Shown here in pieces: positions 7,867 to 17,765 of a DNA stretch of 64,000 nucleotides (the first letter of the stretch is position 1; every line of letters starts with the position of its first letter). This DNA comes from an uncultured Paracoccaceae bacterium. GTDB lineage: Bacteria; Pseudomonadota; Alphaproteobacteria; Rhodobacterales; Rhodobacteraceae. The stretch spans positions 1-64,000 of the forward strand of contig CAKZTM010000037.1 in NCBI GenBank assembly GCA_937920555.1. The letters run 5' to 3'. The translations under genes were made by a program, and so were the position numbers. Under the pieces are notes generated by a model that did no database searches, was not told the origin of the DNA, and saw only the letters and a list, made by a program, of their open reading frames with translations.

Positions 7867-9686
7867 AACGCCCGGATGGGGCGACGCGGCTCTACATTGT
7901 ACATTTCGCGAATACGCTCAGGATCACAGCCCGAAGTTGATGACTTTTCAAATGTGCTTACAAGGCGCGAATAATGAGGAGACGAGCGGGCCACATATAC
8001 AAAAATGGCCCAGTTCTGTCGAAGCGGATAGCAGGCCACAAGATCGGTATCATCACGGAACCATTCCATTTGGCTCCAAATCATGTCCGAGACCAGTGTT
8101 TTGTCCCAGTGATTGAACAGACGTACGCCGCGCCCCCGCAATGTGCTGCGCACGGAGTTTGAATTAAAGCCGGGATCATCCTGAAAACGCGCAACGCCGG
8201 TACTGGCGGCAGGAAATATGGACATTGCGACATCGGGTGCTTTTGCGTCGATATACGCGCGGACTTCGTCAATTGTCATCTCGTATTTGCCGGACAATTG
8301 CTCATCGTTCAGACCCAGCCAATCGATTGTATTAAAGTCGCTCAAAAACGGGATTACGCCTGCGGCACTTGTTAAGATCGTCGCCTCGGCGCCCAATCCG
8401 GTTGCTGCAAGATCTTCCGCCAGCGGCGAAACGCCGGTCAATGTGGGCTGATAGTCAATCCAACCGCCAATCCCCTGCCCCTGTATGGCACGCAGGGCTG
8501 GATGATAGGGTGTGACCGTAAACAAAAACAACCCGCATATGCCCGCAAGATAAGTCGCCGGTACATGCGCGCGCGCTTTGCCTGCATAAAAGCCCAGCGC
8601 CAAGGCACCAATGCAAAACAGCGGGGCCGTCAGCGGGAAGCCGTAGCGAAAGCCCCCTGTGACCTCGTGAATGGCACGACTATACAATAGCGCCACACAG
8701 AGCGAAGGTAGAACCAATATCGCACAGATCACCGAGATACGGCGTCCACCAGCAACCCATAAAAGGCTCAAGACAACAGCGGCAAGTGGCAGCCAACGAA
8801 ACGTCAAAAAGCCCACCACATGTTTGAGCCCGGGCAGTTGCGAGCCTGCGGAGCCGTAAATATTATTGTTCGACTTGACCCAATAGGCGGTTGGAAAAAT
8901 ATCGCCAAAATAGCTGATCTTCCAAGCAAAATAGAGACCGACGAAAAGAACTAATCCAAGTGCAATGGGTGCAATCTCAACAATCACCCTGACGAATTGA
9001 AACCGCTCAAGTGCATAGAGCCGGGCCATGAAGGCGGCTCCCAAAATTCCTGCGCAAAGCACAAATCCTTCGGGTCTCGCAAGCACCAGAAGTGCACCGA
9101 TAAGCAGGCCGATAAGATTGAAAACCATGCCCCGATGCCGATCAGACAGCGCAAAGAAAACCGCCCAACAAAAGAACGCACCATGCAGGTAAAGGATGAA
9201 CATCGTCTCCATCCCTTTGGTCAGATGCCCAATAGTCTCGGTCAAATAAAGCAGTGCAAAACTAGCCGTCACAGCGCTGGCTGCGGCAATGGCACGCCCC
9301 ACGAGCGCAACGCGACCCACAAAGTAGACCAGCAGCAGCGTCATCAGACCGTAGCCCGCAATGCCCGCACCACGGGTGAATGTCAGCGGATCAATCTTGA
9401 GCAAAGCACCACCTGCAACCAGCACGATATGCAGCATGCTCGACCCGCCCTCCGTCGGGTTTGCATCTGCAATATTATAGCGAATGCCGTAACCTTCGGC
9501 CAGATTTTGACCGTAGATATAAGTGATGTAGGCGTCATCCAGGGCAAAATCGCGATTGTTGGTGATCAAAGCGCTAATAGCCGACAACATCACCGCCAAA
9601 ATTATCAGAGCGCTCACGTACACGAAGAATGAGCGCGACTTGTCCAATAACATTGCGGGCGACGACGGAGTGGGCACGGAAGTCAT
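7848..9686 (-). CDS. GT-C-type membrane glycosyltransferase-like protein
   Basis: About 612 residues from ATG 9686 (longer in-frame options GTG 9761/ATG 9758 lack support). After a first membrane segment comes 'FALDDAYITYIYGQNLAEG', a loop with paired acidic residues that resembles the catalytic Asp-Asp loop of GT-C polyprenyl-phosphate-sugar transferases such as mycobacterial AftB, then GGSSMLH and roughly ten further hydrophobic segments up to residue ~420. The C-terminal ~180 residues are a soluble, probably periplasmic, domain. It would transfer a sugar from a lipid carrier to an envelope acceptor; donor and acceptor are unknown. Monocistronic. A related-looking but distinct GT-C protein is at 56149. 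Confidence 0.65.
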   Translation of the reverse strand: MTSVPTPSSPAMLLDKSRSFFVYVSALIILAVMLSAISALITNNRDFALDDAYITYIYGQNLAEGYGIRYNIADANPTEGGSSMLHIVLVAGGALLKIDPLTFTRGAGIAGYGLMTLLLVYFVGRVALVGRAIAAASAVTASFALLYLTETIGHLTKGMETMFILYLHGAFFCWAVFFALSDRHRGMVFNLIGLLIGALLVLARPEGFVLCAGILGAAFMARLYALERFQFVRVIVEIAPIALGLVLFVGLYFAWKISYFGDIFPTAYWVKSNNNIYGSAGSQLPGLKHVVGFLTFRWLPLAAVVLSLLWVAGGRRISVICAILVLPSLCVALLYSRAIHEVTGGFRYGFPLTAPLFCIGALALGFYAGKARAHVPATYLAGICGLFLFTVTPYHPALRAIQGQGIGGWIDYQPTLTGVSPLAEDLAATGLGAEATILTSAAGVIPFLSDFNTIDWLGLNDEQLSGKYEMTIDEVRAYIDAKAPDVAMSIFPAASTGVARFQDDPGFNSNSVRSTLRGRGVRLFNHWDKTLVSDMIWSQMEWFRDDTDLVACYPLRQNWAIFVYVARSSPHYSRLVSTFEKSSTSGCDPERIREMYNVEPRRPIRAFQTSAG

Positions 9687-9906
9687 TCCAGAACTACTTT
9701 TGCTAGCTTTGCGGAAAACGAGATAATGTCGGACACCTATTGTGTCGCAGGCATTCATCACAGGGGAATATTACCAAAACCGTATCATCCGTGACAGTTT
9801 CACACAAAGTGAAGCCCACAGACAACGATTCCACGCCGTCTGGGGCAAACCCCACATCCAATGACGGTCGAATTTTGCGAAAACTGTGGGGCTTTGGCCC
9901 AAAAAA

Positions 9907-9920
9907 GTGACGATCGTCAC
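9907..9920. promoter_or_regulatory. CRP/FNR-type palindrome GTGA-N6-TCAC
   Basis: GTGACGATCGTCAC is a perfect 14-bp palindrome with the GTGA-N6-TCAC geometry of CRP-family operators. It lies in the ~470-base gap between the divergent GT-C-like gene (start 9686) and tamA (start 10155). A looser GTGA/TCAC pair occurs near 9793. A Crp/Fnr regulator is encoded at 21873, with a stronger site of the same type in front of it. Confidence 0.5.
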
Positions 9921-9983
9921 GGAACTTTGCCAACAGATAACATAGCGTGATGCCACTTACGTTATGTCTTCCCTGTTGGACTT

Positions 9984-10015
9984 AAGCGCTTCGCCAATGC
10001 GAGGCGCTTTTTTTT
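9984..10015 (+). terminator. Strong rho-independent terminator without an obvious upstream gene
   Basis: Stem AAGCGCTTCGC (9984-9994), loop CAAT, return strand GCGAGGCGCTT (9999-10009), then a run of T residues to 10015. The stem is 11 pairs with one T-G pair. The T run is on the + strand, yet the nearest + strand gene upstream ends at 7866, beyond the minus-strand gene, so the transcript it ends is unidentified; a short non-coding RNA starting near 9930-9960 is possible. Confidence 0.75.
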
Positions 10016-10154
10016 GCAACCGTCGTGGGGGGAATTTGATCAAGACTGCGTCAGATTTGAATGTCGGGGCTGGACTCTGCCACGGCCCACGTTAGATGCT
10101 GTAGGCATACTATGCGGAAAAACGCGTATTCAATTGCCAATCAAACAGGCCGCC

Positions 10155-12029
10155 ATGAACGCAATATCCTCAAAACTCAGCGCAACCGGGCTGTGTTTTA
10201 TCATGTCAGCCGCGCCGATGAATGCCATTGAGATTTTTGGGTTTAAATTTTTCGAGTCTGATGAACCCGAAACGGTCGAGCTTATCTCGCCGCTCAATTA
10301 CGATTTGACTTGGACCGTTCAGGGCGACGACGTAAATTTGAAGACCAACATCAAACGCGCCTCGGCTCTTATTCGTGATATGGATCAGCCCGCATCAGGT
10401 CGGGCGGGCTTGCTCTCTGCGGCCAATGGCGACTATCAACTTTTGGTCGAGACACTTTATGCGCGCGGATATTATGCAGGTCGCGTGTCGATAACGCTCA
10501 ACGGGGCCGAGGCCTCAGATCTTCCGCTCGATGTGCAATTGCCTGATCCAACACCGGTTGTGATCTCCATTGACCCCGGCCCTGTTTACACGTTTCGGAC
10601 TGCCGAGATTAACAATCTTCTACCCGGAACCAATCTGGATGATTTTGGTTTCGCGCCCGGTCTGACCGCAAATTCCAACGCCGTGCGTGATGCGGGGCGG
10701 GCCGCGGTAAAAGAATGGGCCAAGCAAGGCCATGCCTTGGCAGATATTCCTGACGCTGACGTTGTGGCAGATCACAGCGCGCGCAAACTTGATGTGTCGC
10801 TTGACGTGGTATCGGGCCCAAAGGTCGTTTACGGACCGGTTTCGGTGACCGGAACCAACCGGGTCCGTCCCGAGTTTCTGGAATATATGACCGACCTGCC
10901 AACCGGAAAGACCTATGACCCCGACGAGGTCAATAAAGCGCGCGCGCGGCTCTTGAAGCTGGATGCCTTTAGCGTTGTCGATGTTGAGGAGCAGCCCTTG
11001 GAGGGCGCTGACACAATGCCCATCGCGGTAACTGTTCAGGACAGAAAACCGCGCAGATTCGGTGCGGGTGCCACTTTATCCACGCTTGACGGTATTGGCG
11101 TGGAAGGCTTTTGGCTTCATCGCAACATTTTCAGCCGTGCGGAGCGGCTTCGCTTTGACGGGGCGGTGAGTGGGATCGGGCGTAGTCTTGATCCGCAGGA
11201 CTACGACTATGAACTGGGCGCTACATTCATAAAACCCGGCGCCTTCACCCCGGACACCGACTTCCGTCTTAATGTCACCGTCGCGCAAGAAAAACTCGAC
11301 AACTTCGACGCGCTCACATTTTCGCTGACCGCGGGTCTATCCTCCGTGATCAGCGAACGGCTGACGGTTTCAGGCGATTTTACGTTGGAGCGCAGCCGTA
11401 TCGATGACAGTTTAGGACGCAGGCGTTTCCAACTTTATGGCTTCGACACGCAGGCCACTTACGAGCGCCGCGATGTGCCCCTTGATGCGACCAGAGGATA
11501 CTATCTGGATCTCACAGCCTTTCCGTTTTACGAAAGCAAGAGTGGCAAGTTTGGCCTTAGAACAACCGCAGAGGCCCGGGCCTACAAGCAGCTTGGAAGT
11601 TCCGAACGTTTCGTGCTGGCCGGGCGCGCAAAAATTGGCAGTGTGGCCGGGATCGGCTTGACCGAAGCTCCGCCCCAAGTGTTGTTTTTCTCAGGCGGTG
11701 GCGGCTCGGTTCGCGGTTTTGAGTATCTGGCCAATGGGGTGACCCTGCCCAACGGTGATGAATTGGGAGGCAGGTCGCTTGTTGAGGTATCAGGTGAATT
11801 GCGCACCAGACTGACAGAGAATTTTGGCGTTGTGGGCTTCATTGATGCAGGCATTGTCGGCACCAACCCTACGCCTGACTGGACCCAAGAAATAAACGTA
11901 GGCGTCGGTGTCGGGTTGCGATGGCGCACAGGCTTAGGCCCGCTTCGGGTGGATGTGGCCCGCGCTGTGAACCACAGATCAGGCGACCCGATTGTCGGTG
12001 TCTATATCGGATTGGGGCAAGCGTTTTGA
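10155..12029 (+). CDS. tamA: Outer membrane translocation and assembly module protein TamA (BamA/Omp85 family)
   Basis: 624 residues from ATG 10155; the open frame continues upstream to 10014 but that part has no signal peptide or family features. Signal peptide at residues ~1-22, N-terminal POTRA region (~60-290, e.g. VVYGPVSVTGTNRVRPEFLEY) and a C-terminal 16-strand beta-barrel (~300-624) with the Omp85 'GGGGSVRGFEY' motif. The last residue is Phe, the usual C-terminal signal of outer membrane barrels. Acts in the outer membrane with TamB to insert some outer membrane proteins or move lipids. Its stop codon overlaps the TTG start of tamB, the conserved tamA-tamB order. Confidence 0.93.
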   Translation: MNAISSKLSATGLCFIMSAAPMNAIEIFGFKFFESDEPETVELISPLNYDLTWTVQGDDVNLKTNIKRASALIRDMDQPASGRAGLLSAANGDYQLLVETLYARGYYAGRVSITLNGAEASDLPLDVQLPDPTPVVISIDPGPVYTFRTAEINNLLPGTNLDDFGFAPGLTANSNAVRDAGRAAVKEWAKQGHALADIPDADVVADHSARKLDVSLDVVSGPKVVYGPVSVTGTNRVRPEFLEYMTDLPTGKTYDPDEVNKARARLLKLDAFSVVDVEEQPLEGADTMPIAVTVQDRKPRRFGAGATLSTLDGIGVEGFWLHRNIFSRAERLRFDGAVSGIGRSLDPQDYDYELGATFIKPGAFTPDTDFRLNVTVAQEKLDNFDALTFSLTAGLSSVISERLTVSGDFTLERSRIDDSLGRRRFQLYGFDTQATYERRDVPLDATRGYYLDLTAFPFYESKSGKFGLRTTAEARAYKQLGSSERFVLAGRAKIGSVAGIGLTEAPPQVLFFSGGGGSVRGFEYLANGVTLPNGDELGGRSLVEVSGELRTRLTENFGVVGFIDAGIVGTNPTPDWTQEINVGVGVGLRWRTGLGPLRVDVARAVNHRSGDPIVGVYIGLGQAF

Positions 12030-15000
12030 AGCGTTTAGCAGCCATTTTTGTAGTGCTCTTGGCCTCCGGGATCGCGGCATTGGGGCAAGACGACGAAAGC
12101 AACGGCTTTATCGTCAACCTGATCCAAGACAGCCTGTCCACGGAAAACCGGCAAATACGGCTCCGTGGAATTGACGGGCTTTTGGCCTCTGACGCGACGG
12201 TCGAAGAGATCACAATCGCCGACAGCGATGGGGTCTGGCTGACCATCAAGGACGCCGACATCATTTGGACGCGCCGCGCGCTGTTCTCTAAACAGCTAAA
12301 AATCAACAGCCTGAAAGCCGGATCCATCGAGGTGGCTCGGCCTCCCGTTCCAGATCCAAGCCTCCCTACATTGGAGGCCGAGCCCTTCAGCCTGCCAGAA
12401 TTGCCTTTGTCCGTGGAAATTGGCGAATTGGAGGTCGCGTCCATCACGCTTGGCCAGCCGGTGATAGGTCAGGCCGCTGAGTTAAGCCTTGCGGGTTTTC
12501 TTAATCTTGCCGATGGCTCGCTGGACACGCAGTTGGATTTGAAGCGGCTGGACGCTCCGGGATCGTTCAGCATTGCCACCACCTTTGAAAATGCCAGCGA
12601 AAACCTAAAAGTTGATTTTGCCTTTCAGGAACCAAAAGACGGATTACTGGCCAATCTGATGAAAGTTGAAGGCCGCCCGTCACTCGATGTTACCGTTTTT
12701 GGCGAGGGCACTCTAAAAGATATCGATCTCACCCTAAGCGCGATCTTGGACGGCACACCTGCGATCATGGGCGATCTGAGGTTACGGGAAGCTGCGAACG
12801 GCTTGGGGTTTGATGCCAATATAACCGGGCAATTGAGCGGCCTTATCGCGCCCAGCTACAGTATGTTTTTTGAGGGCGACAGTGAAATCACGGTATCGGG
12901 CGTCAATCGCGAAGCCGGTGGCTTTGATCTCAATAACCTTAAGGTCAAGACCGCGGCCTTGGCGATTGAAGGCGATGCGTCGACAACCGATGACGGTTTT
13001 TTGCGGCGCGCAAAGCTCACCGGAACGCTAGGTGACGGCCAAAGCCCGACTGTGCTGCCGTTTGGCGGCGATGTTTTGGTCAACTCCGTTGAGCTTGATG
13101 CCAGTTTCGGCGTCGATCCAACCGGTTTGTGGGACGTCAGACTGACAGGCGACAACTTGCAGGCGGGCGATATTCGCGCCACTGCATTCAACCTCCTATT
13201 TCAGGGCACGGCGGACGGGATTGAAACACCCGCAGCACGCGCCATCACAATCAACGCGATTGGCGATCTATCGGGCTTGTCGGCCTCTACACCTGATCTC
13301 AGCCGGGCTTTGGGCCAACGGCTGACGTTTCAACTTGCCTCGGACTGGACGCCCGAGAGTTATACGATCAAGCGCGCGCGGATCGGCGGGGCTGCCGCCA
13401 GGATCGAGCTTGAAGGTCTCATCAGGGATTTGGGTTTTGACGGCGAGATCACCGCCAAGATCGATCGGTTGGCACCCTTTGGCGGCGCGGTCGGTCGTGA
13501 CTTGCAAGGCGCCGTTGATCTCAACCTCACTGGTCTGATCAACCCATTGGCGGGCAGCTTTGACCTAACAGTGGATGGCACCTCGACAGCGCTGAAACTG
13601 GATATCCCAGCGCTTGACCCGCTGCTTGTTGGAAACACTGATTTGTCCGGGCGCGTGTTGCGCAACGAGACCGGATTTCGGACCCAGAACGTCTCATTGT
13701 CCAACCGGCAAATCCAAATTACCTCCGATGGCGTGATCGCCAGCGCCCGTGCCGATTTGAAGTTCAACGCGACCTTGCGCGATTTAGGCGTCCTGACAAA
13801 TCAAGCGAGCGGTCAAGTAACATTTGACGGGTCCGCCAAGGGAACAGACGGCACTATCGCGATCAAAACGGGGATCAGCATTCCTCAAGGCACGGTCCTA
13901 GCAAAACCGCTCAATGGCCTGACCGCCCGGTTTGACGGCGTGATGGCGCAAACCGGTCTGACTGGTACGCTTGCCGGAAATGGCAGACTTGACGCCCAAT
14001 CTCTTTCCGTCTTTGCCGAAATTGAAACCGACGCTTCCGAGCAAACCCTGTCCGACCTGCGCCTTGCGGTCGGCCCCACGCGACTAGTTGGCGATCTCAA
14101 CAGAAACGCAGACGGGTTGATGCAAGGCGAGCTGGATTTAACGTCCCCCGACATTTCACTGCTTGCAACACTCTTTTTGCAAGACGCAACCGGTCAGGCC
14201 AATGCAAAGCTAACCCTATCCTCGAATGCGCTTGGGCAGCAGGTCGTAGCTGTATCAGATCTGGCAGATGTGGCCCTTGGATCCATCCAAATTGGACGTG
14301 CCAATCTGGACATGCAGGTGCAAAACGCCCTAGGCGTGCCTACCATCGCGGGCGCGCTCGACTTTTCAGACGCAATCGCGGGCGGTGTTGAGATCGCACG
14401 CGGAACGCTGTCTGCGGGAGGTCGCGACGGACGCACAGACTTTACTGCAAATCTCAACCTGACCAATGAAACAACTGTCCAGGCTGTTGGGGCGCTCAAC
14501 ACCACCGAGACCGGTTATGATTTGGGGGTGACGAAACTCGATATCAACAAAGACGGCCCACTGCTAAGATTGGAGGGGCCGGCCACCGCGCGCATCGAAG
14601 GAGAGCGGATCGATCTGGACCGGCTGGCCTTCGCGGTTGGTGATGGCACGATCCGTGCAAATGGTTTGATCAACGGCGGCTACGACATCTCCGTGGCACT
14701 CGACAACCTGCCACTCTCGGTGGCGAACGCATTCCGCGATGATTTGGGACTTCAGGGAAGTATCTCGGGCCAAGCAACGGTGGGTGGACCGCGCGACGCA
14801 CCAGACCTGAAATTCGATCTTTCTGCGCTGGGTCTGAGTGCAGCGGCACTAAATGCCGCCGAGTTGCCCCCGTTTGACATTACCGCCAAGGGCGAGACGG
14901 CCGATGGCAAGGTTACGCTTCAAACCACCTTGACCGGACCAAACGCACTCGACAGCAGCATCGCAGGCACCATCGCGCTGAGTGATCTGGAAATGGACCT

Positions 15001-16612
15001 GCAAGGCGATTTGAACACTTTCCCCTTGGCCCTGATCGACCAAGTTGCCGGTGGCCAAGGCCTGCGCGGCACTGTTACGGGCAGTTTCAACCTTCTTAAC
15101 ACGCCGGCAAAGCCGCGCATCAATTTCGACTTAGACGGTCGCGGTATTTCGGTTAGTGTCATGCGCGACAATGGAGTTGCACCCTTGTCTTTCTCGACTG
15201 CGGGAAGCTTCGTGAATGATGTTATTACACTTCCCGCCGCTCGGGTCACCGGCGCCAGTTCGATGAATTTTGAGCTTAGCGGCCGCATCCCTCTTAAACT
15301 CGATGGGCTGGACGCCGCTGCGAACGGCACCGTGCCTCTATCGGTGATCAATGTGGCACTGGCCCGCAACGGCCTGTCCGCCTCAGGAACCGCGAATATA
15401 TCGCTCAGAGCATCGGGCAATTTGAGCGATCCAAATCTGAGCGGAAGTTTGACACTGGGCGGCGGAACTTTTGTATCCGCAAAAGCTAACCTCCGACTTG
15501 AAGACGTCAATATTGATGCAAATTTCGCGGGCAACCGGCTGAACTTGACCCGCGCCCGCGCCCGAAACAGCCGGGGTGGGATCATTGCCGCAGATGGCTC
15601 AATCGTCATCGACCGAGTTTCGGGATTTCCTATTAATCTCAACACCACTGTGACGGACCTTCGCTATACCGACGGCAGACTTGCAACTGCGCTTGCAAGT
15701 GGCACGCTGAACATGACAGGCGCGCTGATGCGCCGCTCTGAAATTGCGGGCGAAGTGGTGATCGAAGAGCTGGAGTTCGCCCTGCCACAGCAGCTTGGCA
15801 CGAAGAAAAGCTACCAACTTGATGTGCGGCATATCAACATAACCCCACCTGTACGCGAAACCCTCAACAGGTCCGGACTGGGCGAAACCAGCAGAGCAGA
15901 AGTCCGCGAAGACAGCGACATAGCGTTTGACGTGACGGTCTCAGCTCCCAACCGGGTTTATGTGCGCGGGAGGGGCGTCGACGCAGAGCTTGGTGGCTCC
16001 CTAAAAATAGGCGGGACCACACGCAATTTCAAACCGGTCGGACAGTTTAACCTGATCCGGGGGCGGATCAATATTTTGGCCCGCCGCATCGAACTTGATG
16101 AGGGTAATATTCGCCTCAACGGCACCACTGACCCCGAATTGTTCCTGTTGGCCAGAACCGTGACAGATGATGTGGAGGCGACTGTGACGCTGGAAGGGCC
16201 GGCCTCCAAACCGATCCTTGCCTTTTCATCAGTTCCCGAACTGCCCGACGATGAGGTTTTGGCCCGCCTCGTTTTCGACCGGTCTTTGTCAAACCTCTCC
16301 GCACTTCAAGTCGCTCAATTGGCCGCCGCCGTGGGCGAACTTTCAGGGCGCACGGGGCCGAGCTTTTTCAGCCAATTGCGTGATGCGACCGGGCTTGATG
16401 ATCTTGACTTTGAGACCGACAATCAGGGCAAAACCACCGTGCGTGTCGGCAAGTATATTCAGGAAAACATCTATTCATCCATTGAGGCGGACAATCAGGG
16501 ATCAAGCAGAGCCACGGTCAATCTCGACATAAACGAGAATTTCAAAGCCAAAGGCACCCTCGATAATCAGGGCAACACCAGCTTTGGCATTTTCTTTGAG
16601 AAAGACTACTGA
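12026..16612 (+). CDS. tamB: Translocation and assembly module protein TamB (AsmA-like, DUF490)
   Basis: 1528 residues from TTG 12026, which shares TTGA with the tamA stop. The start is chosen because a good signal anchor (KRLAAIFVVLLASGIAALG) begins there; a longer frame runs back to 11921 inside tamA. The body is a very long series of beta-rich repeats forming the hydrophobic groove of bridge-like AsmA proteins. The C-terminal ~350 residues are the conserved TamB domain, with 'FNLIRGRINILARRIELDEG' and the ending 'FGIFFEKDY'. Spans the periplasm from the inner membrane to TamA and is implicated in phospholipid transport and outer membrane protein assembly. Length is typical for alphaproteobacteria. 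Confidence 0.93.
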   Translation: MKRLAAIFVVLLASGIAALGQDDESNGFIVNLIQDSLSTENRQIRLRGIDGLLASDATVEEITIADSDGVWLTIKDADIIWTRRALFSKQLKINSLKAGSIEVARPPVPDPSLPTLEAEPFSLPELPLSVEIGELEVASITLGQPVIGQAAELSLAGFLNLADGSLDTQLDLKRLDAPGSFSIATTFENASENLKVDFAFQEPKDGLLANLMKVEGRPSLDVTVFGEGTLKDIDLTLSAILDGTPAIMGDLRLREAANGLGFDANITGQLSGLIAPSYSMFFEGDSEITVSGVNREAGGFDLNNLKVKTAALAIEGDASTTDDGFLRRAKLTGTLGDGQSPTVLPFGGDVLVNSVELDASFGVDPTGLWDVRLTGDNLQAGDIRATAFNLLFQGTADGIETPAARAITINAIGDLSGLSASTPDLSRALGQRLTFQLASDWTPESYTIKRARIGGAAARIELEGLIRDLGFDGEITAKIDRLAPFGGAVGRDLQGAVDLNLTGLINPLAGSFDLTVDGTSTALKLDIPALDPLLVGNTDLSGRVLRNETGFRTQNVSLSNRQIQITSDGVIASARADLKFNATLRDLGVLTNQASGQVTFDGSAKGTDGTIAIKTGISIPQGTVLAKPLNGLTARFDGVMAQTGLTGTLAGNGRLDAQSLSVFAEIETDASEQTLSDLRLAVGPTRLVGDLNRNADGLMQGELDLTSPDISLLATLFLQDATGQANAKLTLSSNALGQQVVAVSDLADVALGSIQIGRANLDMQVQNALGVPTIAGALDFSDAIAGGVEIARGTLSAGGRDGRTDFTANLNLTNETTVQAVGALNTTETGYDLGVTKLDINKDGPLLRLEGPATARIEGERIDLDRLAFAVGDGTIRANGLINGGYDISVALDNLPLSVANAFRDDLGLQGSISGQATVGGPRDAPDLKFDLSALGLSAAALNAAELPPFDITAKGETADGKVTLQTTLTGPNALDSSIAGTIALSDLEMDLQGDLNTFPLALIDQVAGGQGLRGTVTGSFNLLNTPAKPRINFDLDGRGISVSVMRDNGVAPLSFSTAGSFVNDVITLPAARVTGASSMNFELSGRIPLKLDGLDAAANGTVPLSVINVALARNGLSASGTANISLRASGNLSDPNLSGSLTLGGGTFVSAKANLRLEDVNIDANFAGNRLNLTRARARNSRGGIIAADGSIVIDRVSGFPINLNTTVTDLRYTDGRLATALASGTLNMTGALMRRSEIAGEVVIEELEFALPQQLGTKKSYQLDVRHINITPPVRETLNRSGLGETSRAEVREDSDIAFDVTVSAPNRVYVRGRGVDAELGGSLKIGGTTRNFKPVGQFNLIRGRINILARRIELDEGNIRLNGTTDPELFLLARTVTDDVEATVTLEGPASKPILAFSSVPELPDDEVLARLVFDRSLSNLSALQVAQLAAAVGELSGRTGPSFFSQLRDATGLDDLDFETDNQGKTTVRVGKYIQENIYSSIEADNQGSSRATVNLDINENFKAKGTLDNQGNTSFGIFFEKDY

Positions 16613-16718
16613 AGGCCGCCTCGCACAAGGCAAGAATTAGCGCTCATATGACGGATCGCTCTCGACCCTCCGAGGTTGATGTGAAATATCAAAGATCAGT
16701 CAATTTGGGAGAGCATCC

Positions 16719-17594
16719 ATGAATATCGAATGTGTTGTCGACAGCCGCTCTGAGCTTGGAGAAGGTGCCGTTTGGGACGTGGCCGATCAATGCCTGTGGT
16801 GGGTTGATATCATGGGCGAGCTGGTCCACCGGTTTGATCCCGCCAGCGGCACAGATGACACCTGGGCCGTTGGGGAACCGGTGGGCTCTTTGGCGGTGCG
16901 CTCCGGTGGCGGTTTGGTTCTTGCAACCAAGACAGGGTTCCACCTGTTCAATCCTGAGACCGGCGAAAAGACAGCTATCGTGGATCCAGAGCCGGACCTG
17001 ACCGGGAACCGTTTCAATGATGGCGGCACAGACCGTCAGGGACGATTTTGGGCAGGTACGATGCAACAAGACGGTGACCGTAAACCGGTCGGCAGCTTTT
17101 ACAGGCTCGACACGGATATGACAGCAACCAAAATGATGAGCGATATTACGGTAACCAACGGCATCGCCTTCTCGCCGGACGGCAAGACAATGTATGCCTC
17201 TGACACAGGGGCTAGCGTTCGCACGGTTTGGGCCTTTGACTATGACGGCGACACCGGCACACCGTCCAACAAACGCGTCTTGTTTGATACACACGGTATG
17301 GCAGGACGTCCGGACGGCGGAACGATTGATGCGGATGGGTGTTATTGGTACGCAGGCGTAGGCGGTTGGCAGGTTGTTCGGGTGACACCGGAGGGCAAAG
17401 TTGACCGCGTAATTGATGTGCCTGTGGAAAAGCCGACCAAGCCCATGTTTGGTGGCGCCAATCTGGATGTGCTTTATGTGACAAGCCTGAGCCAAGGGCT
17501 TGATCCCGACCGTCCGCAACCCCACGCTGGCAGCCTGTTTGCGATCACGGGACATGGAACGGGCGGCGTACCTGAAGTTCGGTTTGCGGGGTAA
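16719..17594 (+). CDS. SMP-30/gluconolactonase family lactonase, probably acting on aldarolactones
   Basis: 291 residues, a six-bladed propeller of the SMP-30/LRE family. Metal site residues are visible: Glu in 'SELGEGAVWD' near the N-terminus, Asn and Asp in 'NRFNDGGTDRQGRFWAG', and Asp in the 'ASDTG' region. Ribosome site GGGAGAG just before ATG 16719. The family hydrolyses sugar lactones. Because the convergent neighbour (17766) is a uronate dehydrogenase, which makes galactaro- or glucarolactone, I infer that this enzyme opens that lactone. It could instead be a gluconolactonase or a regucalcin-like protein of another role. Confidence 0.85.
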   Translation: MNIECVVDSRSELGEGAVWDVADQCLWWVDIMGELVHRFDPASGTDDTWAVGEPVGSLAVRSGGGLVLATKTGFHLFNPETGEKTAIVDPEPDLTGNRFNDGGTDRQGRFWAGTMQQDGDRKPVGSFYRLDTDMTATKMMSDITVTNGIAFSPDGKTMYASDTGASVRTVWAFDYDGDTGTPSNKRVLFDTHGMAGRPDGGTIDADGCYWYAGVGGWQVVRVTPEGKVDRVIDVPVEKPTKPMFGGANLDVLYVTSLSQGLDPDRPQPHAGSLFAITGHGTGGVPEVRFAG

Positions 17595-17765
17595 AGAACG
17601 GTAGCGTCAAGACTTGGATATCTCTTCCTTGGCGTTTGCCTTCGCGCAGCCCTAGCTTGCAGCGAGCTGCCCAATGGACGGCGCAAGGCCGTGTTCCACC
17701 TTGAACCGAAACCGAAGTTCGCAAGACCATAAACCGCTATCACCTGGGGGCGGCTCAAAGCGCCC

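Noticed and set aside
10014-10154. In-frame N-terminal extension of tamA
   Set aside because: It begins inside the terminator T run and lacks any signal peptide; the signal peptide begins at 10155.
16689-17555. 288-codon minus-strand frame opposite the SMP-30 lactonase
   Set aside because: The + strand gene has a ribosome site and family motifs; the antisense product resembles nothing.
17595-17765. Possible terminator between the convergent lactonase and udh genes
   Set aside because: Only short imperfect stems (around GGGCG/CGCCC near 17751) without T runs.
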